Shown here: one piece after another, positions 24,360 to 31,704 of the stretch
Numbering within the stretch: position 1 is the first letter of the stretch
Layout: every line of letters begins with the position of its first letter
Assembly: GCA_964395765.1 (NCBI GenBank)
Contig: CAYNCU010000014.1
Coordinates: 1-31,704 of the forward strand
Direction of reading: 5' to 3'
Length of the DNA: 31,704 nucleotides
From: DATDPY01 sp964395765
Lineage (GTDB): Bacteria; Bacteroidota; Bacteroidia; Cytophagales; Cyclobacteriaceae
Made by a program: the position numbers and the translations under genes
The notes under the pieces: generated by a model
Told to the model about the DNA's origin: nothing
Databases searched by the model: none
Seen by the model: the letters and a program-made list of their open reading frames with translations, nothing else

Positions 24360-26343
24360 ATATTTTTTAATATTAGCCTGGATTTTTATAATGTATTCTT
24401 CCGGGTTTTCCCAGTCTTCCTTATTAAAGAAGCAGGTCACCGTATCCTTTGATAATACTTCCATTGAAAAAATATTGATTAGTCTTTCCAATGAGGCGGG
24501 GTTTAACTTTTCCTATAATTCTGATATCATTAATGTAGATACACTCGTCTCCTTTCATGGAGAAAAGGTCACCGTTGAAAGCGTTCTCAGAACCATCCTG
24601 CCCGGTGATATTCAATATAAAATTTCGGGAGATTACCTGATCCTTTTGAAGGAACGGGCCAAAAACAGCAGGACGGACAAAAACACGAAGTATGAAATAA
24701 AAGGATATATCTATGATTCCCAAACAGGGAATGCCATTGCCAACGTTACTGTTTTTGATGCTACGGGGCTTGAGTCCGCCCTTTCGGACAGCAGCGGTTT
24801 CTATGACCTGATTTTAACCAGCAAGTATGAACAGATCAACCTGCACTTCAGTAAACAAAATTTTTCCGATACCCTAATCGTCGTGGAGCCGGCGGATCAA
24901 TCCATTGACCTGAAGCTCAGGAAACTGCCAGCCGTGCCCAGGAATTCCAGCCTCAATCAGATTCAGCCGATTAAACCGGTACCTGTTGAAAATCTTGAAT
25001 TTGTTAAAAAAATCGTTTCCCGGGAACAAATACTGCAATCCCAGAATATCGGAAAGGGATTTACCCGGTTCGGCCAGGTATCCGTCTGGCCAAAGGTGGG
25101 AACAAACAGGGAAATGTCGGGATATATCGAAAACAGGTTTTCCTTTAACCTTTTGGCAGGCTACGCCCAGGGCGTAAAAGTCGCGGAAGTCGGGGGACTG
25201 ATAAACATTGACAGGAAGAATATTCATGGTTTTCAGTTAGCCGGCCTTGGCAACATTGTCGGCGGGTCGACCCGGGGGATTCAGATCGGGGGGCTGTTCA
25301 ATAACAACCGGTCTAAAATGAGAGGTCTTCAGATGGCAGGTATTGAAAATGTCTTGCTTGACAGCATCAGGGGAATTCAGGTCAGCGGGATCAGTAATGT
25401 GCTGCGAGGCTCTATGGATGGGGTTCAGATTTCAGGGATCAATAATTATACCTCCGAATCAGTGAACGGAGTGCAGATGGCAGGCATATCGAATATTACC
25501 CGGAAAGATGTGGACGTGTTACAACTCGCCGGCCTGTTTAACCTGGGAGAAAATGTACGGGGAATCCAGGTTTCGGGAATGCTGAACATAGCAGGGAAGA
25601 ACGTCAGTGGATGGCAGTTGGCGGGTCTCGTTAACCTTGCCCGTGACACTGTCCGGGGCTTACAGGTTGCCGGCGTGCTTAATAATGCAGAAACCGTTAA
25701 GTTAAGTCAGATATCCGGTATCGGAAATATTGCTTCCAACGAGGTAATGGGTGCACAGCTTTCCGGCATTTTCAATTACAGCAAAAAAGTTGACGGCGGC
25801 CAGCTCAGCCTGATTAATGTGGCCGATACGGTCGGAGGAATCCCTGTCGGGTTTTTAAGCCTGGTGAAAAAAGGTTATCATAAAATTGAATTGCATTCTG
25901 AAGAAGTATTATATGGCAACTTGACTTTTAAGCTGGGTGTCAGGCGGTTCTACAACATCCTGACACTGGGTTTTCGGCCCGCCCGCTTAAGCAAACAGCC
26001 CGTTTACGGAATAGGTTACGGCATAGGAAGCCAGGTCGGCCACAAAAGCGTGACCTTGAATTTCGATCTGAAAGGTACCTGGATGATAGAAAACCTGAAT
26101 TTCAAAAATAATAATATTTCCTACCGGCTCAATTCTCAATTATGCTTCAAAATTACCCGCGGTCTGGGCCTCTTCCTTGGACCCTCTTTGAACCTGCATG
26201 TTTCAAACTGGAAAGACCCGGAAACCGGCAATTTTCTTTCGAACCTGGCGCCGGAAAATTTTCTTCTCTTCCAGGCGGTTCCCGGGAAAACAACACGTTA
26301 CCAGTTTTGGGCCGGAGCGTCAGCAGGACTTAGGTTTTTGTAG
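24340..26343 (+). CDS. STN-domain surface protein with 16-residue tandem repeats and C-terminal putative barrel
   Basis: A 667-aa protein in the slot where a TonB-dependent receptor usually sits. It has a signal peptide (1-25, ending SSGFSQ), an STN domain (about 28-105: VTVSFDNTSIEKILISLSNEAG to GDYLILLKE), a carboxypeptidase-regulatory-like beta domain (about 117-195), a linker, and then about 13 tandem 16-residue repeats (281-500, pattern hQhxGhxN with a closing G). The rest (about 501-667) is beta-rich and ends GASAGLRFL, as an outer-membrane barrel would. No TonB plug or SusC-type barrel is present. The ATG at 24340 lies inside fecR. The repeat pattern resembles the LA_2272-type surface repeats known from Leptospira; ligand and role are unknown. 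Probable role: sensing partner of FecR. Confidence 0.85.
   Translation: MDAKPVKYFLILAWIFIMYSSGFSQSSLLKKQVTVSFDNTSIEKILISLSNEAGFNFSYNSDIINVDTLVSFHGEKVTVESVLRTILPGDIQYKISGDYLILLKERAKNSRTDKNTKYEIKGYIYDSQTGNAIANVTVFDATGLESALSDSSGFYDLILTSKYEQINLHFSKQNFSDTLIVVEPADQSIDLKLRKLPAVPRNSSLNQIQPIKPVPVENLEFVKKIVSREQILQSQNIGKGFTRFGQVSVWPKVGTNREMSGYIENRFSFNLLAGYAQGVKVAEVGGLINIDRKNIHGFQLAGLGNIVGGSTRGIQIGGLFNNNRSKMRGLQMAGIENVLLDSIRGIQVSGISNVLRGSMDGVQISGINNYTSESVNGVQMAGISNITRKDVDVLQLAGLFNLGENVRGIQVSGMLNIAGKNVSGWQLAGLVNLARDTVRGLQVAGVLNNAETVKLSQISGIGNIASNEVMGAQLSGIFNYSKKVDGGQLSLINVADTVGGIPVGFLSLVKKGYHKIELHSEEVLYGNLTFKLGVRRFYNILTLGFRPARLSKQPVYGIGYGIGSQVGHKSVTLNFDLKGTWMIENLNFKNNNISYRLNSQLCFKITRGLGLFLGPSLNLHVSNWKDPETGNFLSNLAPENFLLFQAVPGKTTRYQFWAGASAGLRFL
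25180..25839 (+). repeat. tandem 48-nt coding repeats (16-residue units) in the STN protein
   Basis: About 13 units, nearly all exactly 16 codons, such as FQLAGLGNIVGGSTRG, IQIGGLFNNNRSKMRG and IQVSGISNVLRGSMDG. Conserved positions are Gln2, Gly5, Asn8 and Gly16, with hydrophobic residues between. Units are diverged at DNA level, so recombination looks old. The pattern fits a beta-solenoid or beta-sheet array. Confidence 0.85.
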
Positions 26344-26645
26344 TTTTATAAATGACCCATTCCCCCGTTGGATACCGGATTGAACATTATTTGTCCATCA
26401 TTCGACCTTCCCGCCGGATTGAATCACGAATTTTGATGTTTGAATAATGGCATCTTCCCCAATCGAAAATCCGGCATCGCGAACCGGAAATCATAAATAA
26501 AAGCTGGTTGGAAACTTAATCTTCATTTTGCTTCCGAGTTATTTTTTTATCGGCGAGGCATTCCCTTAAGAAAAAATTTTTATTTCACTGATAGGGGTTT
26601 CTTTGCCCAGGGTTGTCTTGGGTTTGAAATAAATTTTTAAATACC
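26344..26645. other. 302-bp gene-free interval between the two repeat-protein genes
   Basis: No coding frame, clear terminator or consensus promoter was found. The stretch ends with an AT-rich leader (AAATAAATTTTTAAATACC) directly before the second repeat gene. Its size suggests that the second gene has its own promoter rather than being read only from the sigma operon. Confidence 0.5.
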
Positions 26646-27908
26646 ATGAACAAAAAATTTTTCACCCACAGACAGTTTGGATTATTCAGCGGGTTAATAT
26701 CAGGCATTATCATCGGCCTGATTCTTACCATAAATTTTGTTTATGCGACCGGCCTTGATTCTGTCAAGCTACACCGGTTGGCGCAGATTTCCTTTATATA
26801 CCCGCTTGGCACCAACGGCCAGAACGCCATGAACTGTATCAATGGCTTTTCCATTAATGTTCTGGCAGGTATTTCGGGAGGAACCTCCGGATTTGAAACG
26901 GGCGGCTTACTTAACATCGACCTGGGGCGAATCAAGGGTTTCCAGGCAGCAGGAATCGGTAATTATGTAAAAGAGACCAGTTCGGGCATGCAGTGCGGGG
27001 GATTATTCAATATTTGCGGTAAGACAGTGAGGGGGACCCAATTATCCGGTCTGACAAATGTCGATCTTGACCGGTTAACAGGACTGCAAGGTGCAGGAAT
27101 GGTAAACCTGACGCTAAAAAATTCAAGAGGAGTAGCTTTGGCCGGCGTTACCAATATCAATCTCGGTTCGCTGAAAGGGGCACAGTTCGGGGGATTGGTC
27201 AATCTCACGGTAAAGGAACATACCGGCCTGCAGGTTTCGGGGCTCGTCAGTCTGGCCATTAAAAATTTCAGGGGTCTTCAGGTCGGCGGGCTCGCCAATA
27301 TCACGGTCAAAGATTTTAAAGGCGTCCAGGCCGGTGGGCTTTTCAACTATTCAGGGAAGCTCCACGGCCTCCAGATCGGCTTCATTAATTATGACGACAG
27401 CATTGCCAAAGGATTGCCGATAGGATTTATCAGCATTGTAAAACACGGTTACCTTCGCGTGGAACTGGAAGCCAACGAAACCCTCTACGGTAATATTTCG
27501 CTTAAAACGGGTTCATCACACCTTTATAATATCATTGCGGCAGGTTACCGTTACAAGGACAAAATTCCGTATTGGGCTGTTACCTATGGCCTCGGTACCC
27601 TGATACCCGTTAATAATTATTTCGGATTTAATGTTGATCTGACGGCAACACACCTGAATGAGAATGCCGTTTGGACCCGTCAACTGAATATGCTGAACAG
27701 GTTAAAGCTGGATGCCTTTTTCAAAATCGCAGACGGTGTAGAACTTTACGGGGGGGCGTCCGACAATGTTATGGTTTCAAAGCTAACGGATGAGGAGGGA
27801 AAGCCTGTGGGGGGGAGGCTGGTGCCGAATACGGTTTTTTATGAAAATGTTTTTAACAGAACATATTTGAATATTGCCCCGGGGATTAACGGGGGGATCA
27901 GGTTTTGA
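26646..27908 (+). CDS. repeat-containing surface protein, paralogue of the STN protein without STN domain
   Basis: A 420-aa protein homologous to residues about 243-667 of the upstream STN protein: both share an opening (S-F/V ... GTN ... FS-N-LAG), the tandem repeats, and the same C-terminal region (PIGFISIVKHGYLRVELEANETLYGN against PVGFLSLVKKGYHKIELHSEEVLYGN). A long hydrophobic N-terminal segment (12-34) serves as signal or anchor. Repeats run from 83 to 257 in 11 units such as TQLSGLTNVDLDRLTG. The protein ends GINGGIRF with a terminal Phe, consistent with an outer-membrane barrel. It lacks the domain that would contact FecR, so it may be a co-receptor, a structural partner or an effector of the same surface system. 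Function unknown. Confidence 0.83.
   Translation: MNKKFFTHRQFGLFSGLISGIIIGLILTINFVYATGLDSVKLHRLAQISFIYPLGTNGQNAMNCINGFSINVLAGISGGTSGFETGGLLNIDLGRIKGFQAAGIGNYVKETSSGMQCGGLFNICGKTVRGTQLSGLTNVDLDRLTGLQGAGMVNLTLKNSRGVALAGVTNINLGSLKGAQFGGLVNLTVKEHTGLQVSGLVSLAIKNFRGLQVGGLANITVKDFKGVQAGGLFNYSGKLHGLQIGFINYDDSIAKGLPIGFISIVKHGYLRVELEANETLYGNISLKTGSSHLYNIIAAGYRYKDKIPYWAVTYGLGTLIPVNNYFGFNVDLTATHLNENAVWTRQLNMLNRLKLDAFFKIADGVELYGGASDNVMVSKLTDEEGKPVGGRLVPNTVFYENVFNRTYLNIAPGINGGIRF
26892..27416 (+). repeat. tandem 48-nt coding repeats in the paralogue
   Basis: Eleven units of 15-16 codons with the same Gln/Gly/Asn/Gly spacing as in the STN protein (FQAAGIGNYVKETSSG, LQVGGLANITVKDFKG). Some units depart from the rule: one has MQCGG with a cysteine, and one has VSL in place of VNL. 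The last units shorten before the C-terminal domain, as in the paralogue. Confidence 0.8.
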
Positions 27909-27919
27909 TTTAAGGGTTT

Positions 27920-29110
27920 TCATGCCTTGTTTCTTCTTAGTGCGATTACCGAATTATCCGCCGATTGATACCAATTTGAACCATTGGTTTTTCCTGTCAG
28001 GAATCGGGTATAGATATTCTGCACCCGGCTGTCGCGGAGAAACATGCCATGATAATCCAATTGCTCAATCGGTTCAGTGAAAATTTTAGCTTTCGGCACT
28101 ACATAGGTTTTAATGAAGGCAGAACAGGCTGTCGAACTTACATAAGGGACTGTGCCATCTCCCATGAATTTATCATCAACTTCTTCAAGTTCGACTTTCA
28201 TTTTAGGGTAGGCTGCAGCGTCGTCAATTTCCAGGTAGGTAACCGTATTATCACCGGTGCCGGCAATGACAATCATATTATTCGAGTGCAAACCGGAAAG
28301 ATCAGTTTGTATTTGTCTCATTCGGTTTCTGAAGGCAGCGAGTTGCTGAAGTCGTTCTTCAAATAGTTTTACGATATCATCATAAATGTTGGATTGCCAA
28401 TGCTCTTTTTTAAGCAAGGAATAATTTTTCCGGGAGTTTTTACCTTTCAGGGCGTTCCTATACCAGGGTAATAATTCAAACAGGGAAGGATAGGTTCGAA
28501 TCACCTTACGAACGTCCTCGTCCCGTCCGAATACTTTATTGAGAAAACTTTTAAAACCCCCATGCCCTACGATCAAATGAACGAGCGCGTAGGGTGAACC
28601 GTAAAAAGGCGGTGCGCAAAAAACTACCTTGTCGATATTGTGATCGCCTTTATTCTTCTTTTCTTTTACCGATTGAAGATAACCAAGGAAAACAAGTCCT
28701 CCCATGCTGTGAGTAAGAACGCGGAAGGATATTGGCTTCCTGGGGGCTAGTTTTTCGGACAGGTAATCCAGGAAATCAGAAAGATTTCTTCCATTTTCCA
28801 GGTTGGATAGACGCCAATCATAACCGAAAAGGTAAACCGGGTTTTCACCGATTTTAGTACCCAGGTTCATGATGCTTTTTTCATAAGGAAGTCGGGCAAT
28901 ATGATTTCGTTCAACAATGCTATTTATGTTTTCGTCGTAAAGAGGGTTCAATTGCAGTTTTTCATCAATATAAGCATCCAATACTTTTGTTCGGATGGAT
29001 GTTGAAAGCGTATCATACGCATTCCAGACATAAGGGAAATCGAATTTATTTTTATTTACAAGCGCGGTTGCTTCGATCCCGGGAATGAATATAACCGGTT
29101 TAATGCTCAT
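27920..29110 (-). CDS. LCAT-like lipase/acyltransferase of the alpha/beta-hydrolase fold
   Basis: A 396-aa enzyme resembling the lecithin:cholesterol acyltransferase group. The opening VIFIPGIEAT carries the oxyanion region. YLFGYDWRLSNLENG (93-107) is the family motif around the active site. The nucleophile is Ser135 in THSMGG, the acid is Asp318 in MGDGTVPYVSS, and the base is His354 in YHGMF. There is no signal peptide, so it should be cytoplasmic, which is unusual for a secreted-lipase-like family; the true substrate is not known. It is convergent with the second repeat-protein gene (12 bp between stops) and divergent from the DUF4038 hydrolase. Confidence 0.87.
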   Translation of the reverse strand: MSIKPVIFIPGIEATALVNKNKFDFPYVWNAYDTLSTSIRTKVLDAYIDEKLQLNPLYDENINSIVERNHIARLPYEKSIMNLGTKIGENPVYLFGYDWRLSNLENGRNLSDFLDYLSEKLAPRKPISFRVLTHSMGGLVFLGYLQSVKEKKNKGDHNIDKVVFCAPPFYGSPYALVHLIVGHGGFKSFLNKVFGRDEDVRKVIRTYPSLFELLPWYRNALKGKNSRKNYSLLKKEHWQSNIYDDIVKLFEERLQQLAAFRNRMRQIQTDLSGLHSNNMIVIAGTGDNTVTYLEIDDAAAYPKMKVELEEVDDKFMGDGTVPYVSSTACSAFIKTYVVPKAKIFTEPIEQLDYHGMFLRDSRVQNIYTRFLTGKTNGSNWYQSADNSVIALRRNKA

Positions 29111-29223
29111 AGAATTAAATTATTAAAATGATAAAATCTGAATGGGAACATAAAATTTAAACAAATACCTGTTAAATTCAAATTACAACAAATTTTGTTC
29201 ATCCTGTTTTTATAGAGCAGATC

Positions 29224-30603
29224 ATGAAAATAAACTCATTCCTGATACCGATCCTTCACATAATACTCCCGGTTTTGATTCTGCTCACGGCAGGATTAAA
29301 TTATATTCATGCGCAGAATCATTACATCTATCCGCTCAGGTTAAAGGAAGGGAAAAGATACCTGGTTGACAGTGAGGGCAAACCCTTCTTCTGGGAAGGG
29401 GAAGCAGCCTGGTCACTGATTGCCGAATTAAACAGGGAAGATGTTGTATATTACCTGGATGACCGTGAACAAAAAGGATTCACTGTACTGCTTGTCAACC
29501 TGATTGAGCATAAATTCTCCGAACATGCGCCGGCCGATTATTATAAGGACGCGCCTTTTACCGGGAAGCCTTTTATAACGCCAGGCGAAAAATATTTTAG
29601 TTATGCTGATTTCGTAATCCGCGAGGCAGGAAAAAGAGGAATGGCCGTGTTGCTTTGCCCGTTGTACCTCGGTTATCAATACGGGGATGAAGGGTGGGGG
29701 AAAGATATTGAAAATGCTTCTCCGGCCGATCTTGAAAGCTGGGGTGAATATGTTGGCAAAAGATATTCGGGATTTAAAAATATCATCTGGTGCATTGGCG
29801 GCGACGCCGACCCTTCCCTGCAGAAGGAAAAAGTGCTGGCCTGTGTAAAAGGCATTTTAAAAGAAGATCGAAATCATCTGTTTACTGCCCATAATGCGCC
29901 AGAACAATTTGCCATAAGCCCCTGGGAAGGGGAGCGGTGGTTGAGTATAAATGATGTCTATACTTATAGTAAGACGCTATATTCCAAATGCAAAACCGCT
30001 TATGACAGGATGCCGGAAATGCCCTATTACCTGATTGAGTCGGCCTATGAAAATGAACATAATTCAACACCCGTTCAATTAAGATCGGAGGCCTGCTGGC
30101 CTGTCCTTTGCGGCAGTATGGGATTTGTTTTCGGTAACTGCCCGATTTGGAATTTCAGTTCGGATTCCACCTTCTGCACCTGGACTCCATGGAAGACCCA
30201 ATTGAATAATTCCGGTTCTGTAAGCATGATGCACCTGCAGCAATTATTCAGGTCCCGGCCCTGGTATGAGCTGATCCCGGATTTCAGTCATCGGATAGTA
30301 ACCCATGGATACGGTGAATGGGGTAACCCTGATTATGTTACTGCGGCTATTACTGCGGACAGCTCCTGTTTAATAGCTTATATACCTGCAAAAAATGATA
30401 TTAAGGTTGACCTGACGAAGTTGTCGGGAAATGAAGTTAAATGCTGGTGGTACAATCCAGGATCCGGGAAAGCCGCTGAAATCGGGGTTTTCAAATCCCT
30501 GTCCTCACGGGAATTCGATCCTCCGTCCGACGGGGACTGGATATTGGTTATCGATGACAACTCACACCAATACAGCGCTCCCGGCAAGGATACCAATTAT
30601 TGA
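29224..30603 (+). CDS. DUF4038 (GH140 apiosidase-like) glycoside hydrolase, exported
   Basis: A 459-aa exported hydrolase with a signal peptide ending near IHAQ (residue 31). The DUF4038 TIM-barrel (about 40-370) opens with RYLVDSEGKPFFWEGEAAWSL, a family hallmark. The candidate catalytic acids are Asp194 in CIGGDADP and Glu272 in YYLIESAYE, in the positions known for GH140. A C-terminal beta domain (about 385-452: WWYNPGSGKAAEIG, FDPPSDGDWILVI) is the putative collagen-binding-like module that usually accompanies DUF4038. GH140 enzymes act on apiose-containing pectin side chains; the substrate here is inferred. No SusC/SusD pair accompanies it. Confidence 0.88.
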   Translation: MKINSFLIPILHIILPVLILLTAGLNYIHAQNHYIYPLRLKEGKRYLVDSEGKPFFWEGEAAWSLIAELNREDVVYYLDDREQKGFTVLLVNLIEHKFSEHAPADYYKDAPFTGKPFITPGEKYFSYADFVIREAGKRGMAVLLCPLYLGYQYGDEGWGKDIENASPADLESWGEYVGKRYSGFKNIIWCIGGDADPSLQKEKVLACVKGILKEDRNHLFTAHNAPEQFAISPWEGERWLSINDVYTYSKTLYSKCKTAYDRMPEMPYYLIESAYENEHNSTPVQLRSEACWPVLCGSMGFVFGNCPIWNFSSDSTFCTWTPWKTQLNNSGSVSMMHLQQLFRSRPWYELIPDFSHRIVTHGYGEWGNPDYVTAAITADSSCLIAYIPAKNDIKVDLTKLSGNEVKCWWYNPGSGKAAEIGVFKSLSSREFDPPSDGDWILVIDDNSHQYSAPGKDTNY

Positions 30604-30680
30604 AAATCGATTAGAGAATAGTGAAGATAGTACCTATTTATTAATCAAAAGTTTTGTAATAAAGAGAGGTCTAAATACAA

Positions 30681-30717
30681 CCACAGAGGTTATAAAGGAG
30701 GCATAGAGGTCACTGAG
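30681..30717. repeat. CACAGAGG-type intergenic filler repeat
   Basis: CCACAGAGG, CATAGAGG and CACTGAG recur at roughly 9-21 bp steps, followed by an A-run. The pattern resembles degenerate CACAGAG filler found between genes in many environmental bacterial genomes. It lies after the DUF4038 gene and shows no coding capacity. Confidence 0.45.
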
Positions 30718-30768
30718 AAAAAAGTTATTTATCTTTTGAAATACGGATCAGGAACATGAGCTTCCAGC

Positions 30769-31143
30769 TTATTTTATTATTCTTTTCCGGTGCTTGTTTC
30801 CCCATTTATATAATTCTTCAATCAGCGGATTCAATGTTTTTCCGTAAGGCGTAATTTCATATTCAACCGTGATGGGAGAGGTATTGAGTACCGTTCTTGT
30901 CACCAGCTCATTCATTTCCAGATCTTTCAGTTCCTTGGAAAGCACCTTGGGTGTAATGCCCTGTATTTCGCGCTGGATCTGTTTGAAACGTTTTTTCCCG
31001 AAGGAAACCGAGATCAGGATCTGAAGTTTCCATTTGCCGCTTAAGATATCCAGCGCATCCCTGACCGGGAGAAGTCTTTTGGAACAATCTCCTGCGGAAG
31101 GATGATCGGGGCACTTTCGTTTATCAGTCGCTGTAATTTCCAT
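30769..31143 (-). CDS. HxlR-family transcriptional regulator
   Basis: A 124-aa winged helix-turn-helix protein. The HxlR core reads LLPVRDALDILSGKWKLQIL, then FGKKRFKQIQREIQGITPKVLSKELKDLE, and the wing EYEITPYGKTLNPLIEELYKWG. Cys11 and Cys20 lie before the core; HxlR proteins often use such cysteines as a redox or electrophile switch, which is inferred here. I set the start at the ATG 31143 because the promoter elements lie between 31168 and 31199, inside the longer open frame. It diverges from a doxX gene, the usual partner layout for a local repressor. Confidence 0.92.
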   Translation of the reverse strand: MEITATDKRKCPDHPSAGDCSKRLLPVRDALDILSGKWKLQILISVSFGKKRFKQIQREIQGITPKVLSKELKDLEMNELVTRTVLNTSPITVEYEITPYGKTLNPLIEELYKWGNKHRKRIIK

Positions 31144-31167
31144 TTTTTTAATTTCAACAAAAGTACG

Positions 31168-31199
31168 CAAAGATAGCCGACCCAAAGGTAGTTTCCAAA
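31168..31199 (-). promoter_or_regulatory. Bacteroidota-type promoter of the HxlR gene
   Basis: On the minus strand TTTG (31199-31196) is followed after exactly 20 bp by TATCTTTG (31175-31168), matching the -33 TTTG and -7 TAnnTTTG consensus. Transcription should begin near 31161, about 20 nt before the ATG at 31143. This also fixes the gene start. Confidence 0.8.
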
Positions 31200-31207
31200 A
31201 GTATATC

Positions 31208-31242
31208 GGTATCCTAAAGGAAATCGTTATCTTTTTGATACC
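31208..31242. promoter_or_regulatory. inverted repeat in the HxlR/doxX intergenic region, possible operator
   Basis: GGTATC (31208-31213) and GATACC (31237-31242) form an inverted repeat with a 23-bp spacer, between the HxlR promoter and the doxX start. HxlR proteins bind inverted repeats of this size in divergent promoters. The match is short, so this is tentative. Confidence 0.35.
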
Positions 31243-31295
31243 TGGTTATAATATTTTTACAGACCAATATATGGTTAAACTAAAAAATTAAGATC

Positions 31296-31661
31296 ATGTC
31301 GGAAAAAATGCAACGTATCGTATGGATAACTTTAATGGCAATACCCTTATTACTTGTCACGATGAGTGCTTTAATGAAAATTACCGGGGCAGAATCGATG
31401 GTGAAAGAGCTTACGAAAGCGGGCTACGGAAATTATATTACCTATCTGGGTATTATTGAACTTTCTTCGGTGCTGTTATTTGTTTATCCCCGCACTTATA
31501 AAGTAGGCTTCTTACTGCTTTGCGGTTACCTGGGAGGTGCCATGGCCACGGAACTTGCAGGAGGCATGCCACCAGTGGCCGCTGCCCTGCTGACCATGCT
31601 ATGGATCTCCGTTTTTTTGCGTAACAGGCAGATGTTTTTGAATAAAGTGTATAAAAAATAA
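31296..31661 (+). CDS. DoxX-family membrane protein
   Basis: A 121-aa protein with four membrane segments: WITLMAIPLLLVTMSALMKI, YITYLGIIELSSVLLFVYP, YKVGFLLLCGYLGGAMATEL and PVAAALLTMLWISVFLR. The segment SALMKITGAESMVKELTKAGYG and the GGAMATELAGG motif before the last helix are typical of the DoxX family. Members are linked to oxidative-stress and quinone-related membrane functions, but biochemical roles are poorly defined. The divergent HxlR gene probably controls it. Confidence 0.88.
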   Translation: MSEKMQRIVWITLMAIPLLLVTMSALMKITGAESMVKELTKAGYGNYITYLGIIELSSVLLFVYPRTYKVGFLLLCGYLGGAMATELAGGMPPVAAALLTMLWISVFLRNRQMFLNKVYKK

Positions 31662-31668
31662 ATATTTC

Positions 31669-31704
31669 CCGCAGATTACGCAGATGAGCGCTGATAGAAT
31701 CCGC
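31669..31704. repeat. CGCAGATTACGCAGATG-type intergenic repeat, cut by window edge
   Basis: The last 36 bases contain CGCAGATTACGCAGATGAG then CGCTGATAG and ATCCGC, the degenerate CGCAGAT(T/A) filler repeat seen between genes in Bacteroidota and other environmental genomes. It starts eight bases after the doxX stop codon and continues beyond the window. Confidence 0.55.

Noticed and set aside
24340..26343. TonB-dependent receptor, the expected third gene after sigma and FecR
   Set aside because: STN and carboxypeptidase-like domains are present, but no plug domain, and the length after them is filled by short repeats and a small beta-rich end.
25180..27416. Regular 48-nt periodicity that could be mistaken for a CRISPR array
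   Set aside because: The period is in codons of an intact frame; units vary at DNA level and are conserved at protein positions, so these are coding repeats.

Overview
The window looks like chromosome of a Bacteroidota bacterium, probably class Bacteroidia. The signs are a type IX secretion sorting domain on a large subtilase, an ECF sigma/FecR pair whose FecR ends in a DUF4974-like domain, an STN-domain surface protein, TAnnTTTG-type -7 promoter elements, weak Shine-Dalgarno sequences and a ccoI-ccoS-ccoN cbb3 oxidase locus. No rRNA, tRNA, CRISPR array, transposase or phage gene was seen. The gene content is mostly ordinary chromosomal functions with one unusual surface-signalling island.

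Region by region. 1-4860 (minus) is a cbb3 oxidase locus: the copper ATPase ccoI, ccoS, a 67-aa gene, an alpha/beta hydrolase, then the 5' part of ccoN running off the left edge behind an FNR-like box. At 5112-6848 (plus) an MsbA-like ABC exporter is divergent from ccoI. At 7009-8064 (minus) a cytoplasmic YceI protein and a MarR regulator share a locus with a 26-bp perfect palindrome upstream of yceI and a terminator between the two genes. At 8176-14652 (minus) lie a small membrane protein, a 1210-aa T9SS subtilase, a zinc alcohol dehydrogenase and a Tat-exported aldo/keto reductase. At 14728-16919 (minus) a HAMP-containing sensor with no output domain overlaps trkH by one base.

17153-20339 holds small hypothetical proteins, one possibly split by an in-frame stop, plus an esterase, a tiny lipoprotein and a small secreted beta-rich protein. 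At 20753-22465 (minus) is a DUF5060-type glycoside hydrolase.

22653-27908 (plus) is the most distinctive part. An ECF sigma factor and a FecR anti-sigma factor are followed not by a TonB-dependent receptor but by an STN-domain protein carrying about 13 tandem 16-residue repeats and a C-terminal putative beta-barrel. Its gene overlaps fecR by 20 nt. A paralogue made of only the repeat and barrel part follows. The inference is a cell-surface signalling circuit using a repeat protein in place of the usual TonB receptor. It is flanked by the DUF5060 hydrolase, an LCAT-like lipase and a DUF4038 (GH140-like) hydrolase.

The right edge (30769-31661) is a divergent HxlR regulator/DoxX pair with a well-formed Bacteroidota promoter, followed by dispersed intergenic repeat sequence.
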